64,000 bases of DNA from Alentia gelatinosa (Eukaryota > Annelida > Polychaeta > Phyllodocida > Polynoidae), in contig OX465584.1 of NCBI GenBank assembly GCA_950022655.1, positions 47,660,723 through 47,724,722 of the forward strand. Direction: 5' to 3'. Numbering within the stretch: the stretch's first letter is position 1; the number at the start of each line of letters is the position of its first letter. Position numbers and translations under genes: made by a program. Positions 43,801-49,800 of the stretch are shown one piece after another. Under the pieces are notes generated by a model that made no database searches, was not told where the DNA came from, and was given only the letters and a program-made list of their open reading frames with translations.

Positions 43801-46800
43801 TAATAGTGAAAAATCGTGTTATTTTTCCCGTCGGTATACGATATAAACGTACATCTGTATTAAGATGGAAATATAAAAGTGAAAAATCGTTATTTCTTCG
43901 TTGGAAGATACGTATGTACGTGGTTAGTTCACGAAAGAAAAGCTCAGTAAGGATAACTTAGTAGCTATATATCAATGAAGGTATAAGGAAATAAATGAAG
44001 CTACTGCTAAGTCAGATTTAGTACGAGGTAGTATTTCCATGAACCACGAAGCGTATTATTTCATTTCACCTATTATTTCTTCTGGTGTCTGTCTGAGGGC
44101 TTCAGACTCAGACTATGAAAACACCAGGTGTCTTTTGATATCAATAACCCTCTCCTCACATCAAATAAAATATTAATTGCCAACACATCTACCAGCACAC
44201 CCAGGGTTAGAATGAAGGTCCATGAGACCACCCACAATAGAGGGTGGGGGTGCCTTACCGCCAGTGGAGGTGGTACCATTAGGAGGGGAGGAGGCGATGG
44301 GGCGGTTATTTGTCACCAACAAGGCCACCCTGTCTGGGTGCTGGTGGAGCTGCTCCACCACCTCACTGTGGCTCATCTGCTGCACGTTTGTGCCCTCAAT
44401 CTCAAGGATCTCATCACCCGGGTGCAGGCCAGCCGCCTCGGCCGGCGACCCCGAGTCCACCGGCCCGACAAAGTGACCCTCATTCGTGGTGAGACGATGC
44501 AGCTCGAAGCCGAAACCCTGGAAGTCAGGTTTGGTCTCCAAATGGCAGAGACGGGACAGGGAAAGTGTAGGTTCAGCTGGGGACTCTTCTGTGGAAAAAA
44601 AGATACAGAAACAATGAGGTCATTATTTAAGTACCAAAAGGGGAATACTCAGATGAGTTCCTTTGAGTGGGAGGAGCATTGCAAGTGCCAACGTGTAATG
44701 GGGAATCGAGGCAATAAGCAACAGACACCTTCTTGGAGTTTGCAAAAAGAAAAGCAGATCCCGTGAATGGATCTTGAGGATTAGTAGATGTCCTACAGAG
44801 CAAGGCAGAATCCCATGGTACAATCCGAGAATACACTCTGCGGTTAGAAATGGGCTGACTCTATAAAGCCTCCAATACTCGTGAAGAAAACCCAGGGGAG
44901 TCATGTTAGGAGTCGTGGCTGGGTTAGTCTTCAAAACCGGCACTTAATCCGGTCCAGCATTGTATGGGACCTGATGGCAGAAGCTGGCCATGATTATTGA
45001 TAATCCCTGGATAATCTAGGCACCTGTGGATTAGCAGCTCTCAGCGTCAGTGTTATAAGCCATTGCCTGGGGCTTGGCCACCTGCAGCTACGGCGGGCTG
45101 GAGGTGCAGGGCCACAGCCGACCCGCTCCCCACCTGCTTATTTATGTGAGCAGCTCAGCACGTTAAGGCCCATTACCACTTTACATTATAGGGGCACGTA
45201 GCCATTGTGCTACGGAGATGGCCATTTTGTCCCCAGACGCCAGCCAAAACACCAAGTGGCGGGACCACTTATAAATAGATTTTGTTAGAAACATTATTTG
45301 GGGCTTGCCATGGAGGAATTTTAGCTTTGTCTCGATAATATCTAAAGATTATAACAACTGATAATAGTGGTTTCCCCCGACTACAGTGGTGCAATCTTAC
45401 AATTTCCTGGCGGATGATGGCGGAACTAGCAATCACTCTGTGCCATAATCCAGTGGCTGGAGTCTCTTTTTGAGGTGATTTGGGGTAGTTAACTTGCTGA
45501 TTCCAAAGCTGCTGAGTTAACTTAGAAGGTTTTTTTGAAAATCCCAAAATGGCTCCAAATATGGCCGCCAAAAACATTCCATGGCCCATAACTTGGTTAG
45601 CAATAGATCTATGCAAAGTGCCCCTCTTTTAAGCTTGTTGGCCAAGAGACTACTAAGTGAATTGGAATCCTAGTCGCTGACTAGAAACCAACATTTCTAG
45701 GCGCCAATGACTAGAGTCCAAGTCACCTAGTGGGAACACAAAATCTGCAATGTAATCTGTGATGAGAGCCCCACCCCTCCCTGCAATGGCAGCTCCGGTC
45801 GGCAACTAGAAACACTCCTATCTCTTGCGAATTGAATATCAAACATGATATTTTTCACGACATAGTCGCTGACTGAACAACTACTCCCCATCTCAGCCGC
45901 TGAGCGACTGGCGTTTCCCGGCGACTACGGGGCCAGTCGCAGGGATTCAAGTCGCTATGCAGATATGGGCCTTTGATACCGTCCAGCTCAACTGGCCGCC
46001 GAGTAGCTCACCATGTGGCAGGGTTTAGAGATGGGCCAAAAGGTCGAAAATTTGAAAATCAATGAAAAGTCCGTAAACCCTGCAAGCTTAAAGCCAAAGC
46101 TGTCAGAGTGAGCTGGTAGCTCAAGATGGCGCAGGGCTATTGCTGGCACATGGAGTAAGAAAGAACTGCATCAAGATCCGAAGTTGCTGAAAACATGCCA
46201 TGAGGTTTGGTTGCAGAGTCATCTCATGAGGCAAAGCTGAGTGAGATTACGTAGCAAACCAATACAAATGACATATTTTCAGTGGCTACGGATCGAGTGT
46301 TCAGTCTATAGGGAAAAAATACCAAGGGTGAGATAAACTGTACTAATTCTTTTGACCTCAGCAGGTGCATGGAGCAGCTCAATACTCGCTCATTGTCAGG
46401 TGTTAGTGGTAACAAACATGTAGCGTATACCGGACACACTGTGCACCTAGAAATGTATGGCTCGCACAAATCGCATACCTTCGTGGGCAAAAAGGAAAGA
46501 TGAATGGTAAACTATTGAAAGGTAAAAGGTAACATCAAAAGACATGGACAAAATTAAATAATATATGTAAGATTGAAAAGATGTACCATTGCATATTGGC
46601 TGAGATCAATATAAATTGAAACAAATCTAGCAAGACAATACCATCATGAATAGGTCAGTTTGTCATTGTGAGTCCTTCCACCGAAATCAATGATGACTAT
46701 CTAATGTAGTTGTAAGTAAACGGTAATATATCCATCGCTAGAACCTCTGTAGCCTAAACTACACAAGATAAGCATTAATCCCAGATGGCTTTTCGTTTTA

Positions 46801-49800
46801 TTCTACATGTTAGAATAGCAGACTCCAGTTATCGAAGTTATCTTCCCGAATTTCCTCTGGTTATTTCATGGCTTTGTTTTATCATCCAGTAGTACGTTGA
46901 CTGAATCCTGTGTAGTAATGTAGTTGTTATTGTCTCCTTCCTGGTTGGGGTTAATTCTCTATTATGTTGTTAGAAAGTTACACATCTATGGCCAAGTCAG
47001 CAGTTTTAGTATCACACTCCTCGAGGGGGGTTCTATTTCTACACTCCCCTGGTTTATTAGCGTATATAGGTCAGTGTATAGATGATTTCAGAGAAGTTTC
47101 TATGTTAATATCTACCAGGCACCACCACTTCCGGTTGTTTCTTCACCAACTCAAAGCGAGGCGGAGTGTACTCATTTACCTGCTCCGTTGATCTGTGGAT
47201 TCTCAGGAGAAAACACAACCCCTTCGCGTATCTTGACGTTGTTGTTATGGAAGTACTCCCAGGCTGGTTCATCGATGACGAGCAGGCGGAGCGAGCCGTC
47301 CGCCTCCCGGATCCGCTCCACCACGTCCGGGTGCGACATCCCCTCCACGTTGCCTCCGTTGACCTCGATCACCCGGTCCCCCTCCCGCAGCCCCGAGCTG
47401 CTGGCCGGCGAGCCCGCCTCTATGGTCCCGACCAAGTGCCCCTCTTTGTTATCCACGTTTTGTAAGTCAAATCCGTAGCCTTGGAAGTCCGGGGAGAGGC
47501 TGAGGTCGCACACACGAGGAGCATACTGTGGGGTGCTCACTTTCCCTACTGGCTCAGCAACAGGGGCCTCTTGGATGGGCACTGCATTGACAATTACCTC
47601 ATTGGCGGGTTCGATAATTTCTGTTGTAATGAGAATCATTTGAGATGTCATACTCCCTGCTGATGATATTATTATATACCTTTGCAAAAACTTCTATGAA
47701 ATACTGCCCACTTCGAGGGTTGCCGTATAAATAATGTTTAGGCCCACTGTCAGGCTGTACATAAACTGGCATTTTAGGTGATTTTCACGTATATAATAAT
47801 AAGGAAACATAACTACTGAGCCTTGAAAAATGGTTGTTCTGTCTTTTATCCTGTAACTACAGCGCTTAGCCCACGGTATCATCAGGCTGTAGTTACAGGA
47901 TTAGATACATTGAATGTCCATCACTACGGGCTAAGTAATTACATTTCCTTATATCATCAAACCGATTTATATCTTGAGAAGATGTTCAACACAGGAACAA
48001 GACACAGCCATAACATGCTCATCAATGAAGTTGACAGAGCAAAGGGCTACCAATGATTTGAGTTCCTGGTGCCGACCTACAAAGCTCAGGGCGCTGTGTA
48101 TTTTTACTACCTATGTATCACAGTAGAAACCTTTGAATATTCATGGTAAAACATCAGTGGATCTATGGAAACCAGGAAAAACACGGACAGAATCAAACCC
48201 TGAACCAACTATACTGTGCTTTCATTAGTCCTCCATGCCACTTCCACGCGACACACATGTATAATCAAACTAAAACACACTTCCACCTTCAACTACGCAG
48301 GAAACGGGAAAACTACCACACCCAGCTACCATGTGACTGGTTAGTATCAAATAAACTACAAGGATGAGACGTGGATTTGGACGGGAACACACACATCACA
48401 CACACACCCGGTGGAGTCCCCTCTACACCACGCTGGAAACCCACGCCTCTCTCGTTCCCTACGATTGGCGCATGTACAGTACTCTGGGAGTTTTGAGGGA
48501 TTTTGAGGGGCGTTGTAACCGGCAGAGTGTTAAGTCTCTTCTACAGACCGCTTGGAGGTCCACAAGGCAGCCTTACCAGGCTACTTTGAGGCATGTACGT
48601 CGCCGTCTGGTGGGAGATTTTGTATGTAGCAGTGGCTGTGTTACACCATACATGGACATGCCCTTATATGGTAAAATACGTAAAAGAAATACCAGTTACA
48701 ACTGAGGAGACCTCAACCCTACTAGAGTACTGTACCTGCGCTACTCGTAGGCACGTAGATAGTGAGAGAACCAGCGTGCCCCTACGCCGACACACCCTAC
48801 ATCACTACCACTAGGTGTCAGTAGCGTGTCTTACCTTCTGCTGGATTCTCATTGGGGCACTTTACGGTAACGATGTTGTCCATTCTCCCATGGACCCATA
48901 TAGAATTATCATTATAGTACTGCTCGGCCACGCTATCCACCACTAGCAGTTTCACCTCGTTCTCTCGTTCCGTTATCTGTTCTACTACTCTCTTGTGGGA
49001 CTCCTCCAGCACATTGTGGTCGTTTACTTCTATTATCTTATCGTCCCGACGCATTCCCACGTAAGCGGCCGGGGAGCCTGGGTCGACGGAGCCGATCAGG
49101 TGGCCCGGCCGAGCTTTCTCCTCATGCAGGTCGAAGCCATAGCCCTGGAAGTCAGGCCACTTGCGCAGGTGGAAGAGACGGGGTCGAGGAGCTAACAGGA
49201 CAACAAACAAGAGACAGATTTAAGCAAGCAAGCCAACTCAGACATGCCCGCCCCCTCTGGCTGCATTATATCCCCGTTATTGTGGGGAAAAGGAAGTAAA
49301 AATTGTTTTAAAAGAATGGAAAAATGAGTTGTGAATGGTAGTATCCACTAGACAAAGCAGAGATAATGTACTCAGTGAGGACAGAGTAGACTAGAGGCTT
49401 GTTTGCACTCTACTTGATAATGTGCAGTTGATGTGTGCACTTTTAAACTTCAGTGAAGCTAGGAGCTCAAACATAATGTTGGGCAAAATATGCATTAAAA
49501 AGTAACTGGCAAAATGACACTGCCCTCCAGAAGTTCTTCTTATACATAAAAAAAGACGATTTCATTACATGTCAAAAGGTAACACAGATATATAGACCCT
49601 TAAGGCCTTGTAAAAGAGTAAGAGAGTTGCTATGTGTTAGTCTTTTTTGAAGCACCAAAGCAGAGATCGCAGAAGCCTCTATGTTTGCAGCTAAGTGGGT
49701 TTATCTAGTTTGCGTCAATACTCTGTTATCAAACACTAAAGTATATCACGGCTTATGATATGCAGCTGTTTGAATTGTCGGTTAATCAGATGTAAGGCTT

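Noticed and set aside
48364..48705. 113-codon plus-strand frame in a scaffold-gene intron
   Set aside because: No family resemblance, no codon-bias signal I can see, and it lies in the intron between PDZ2 and PDZ3.
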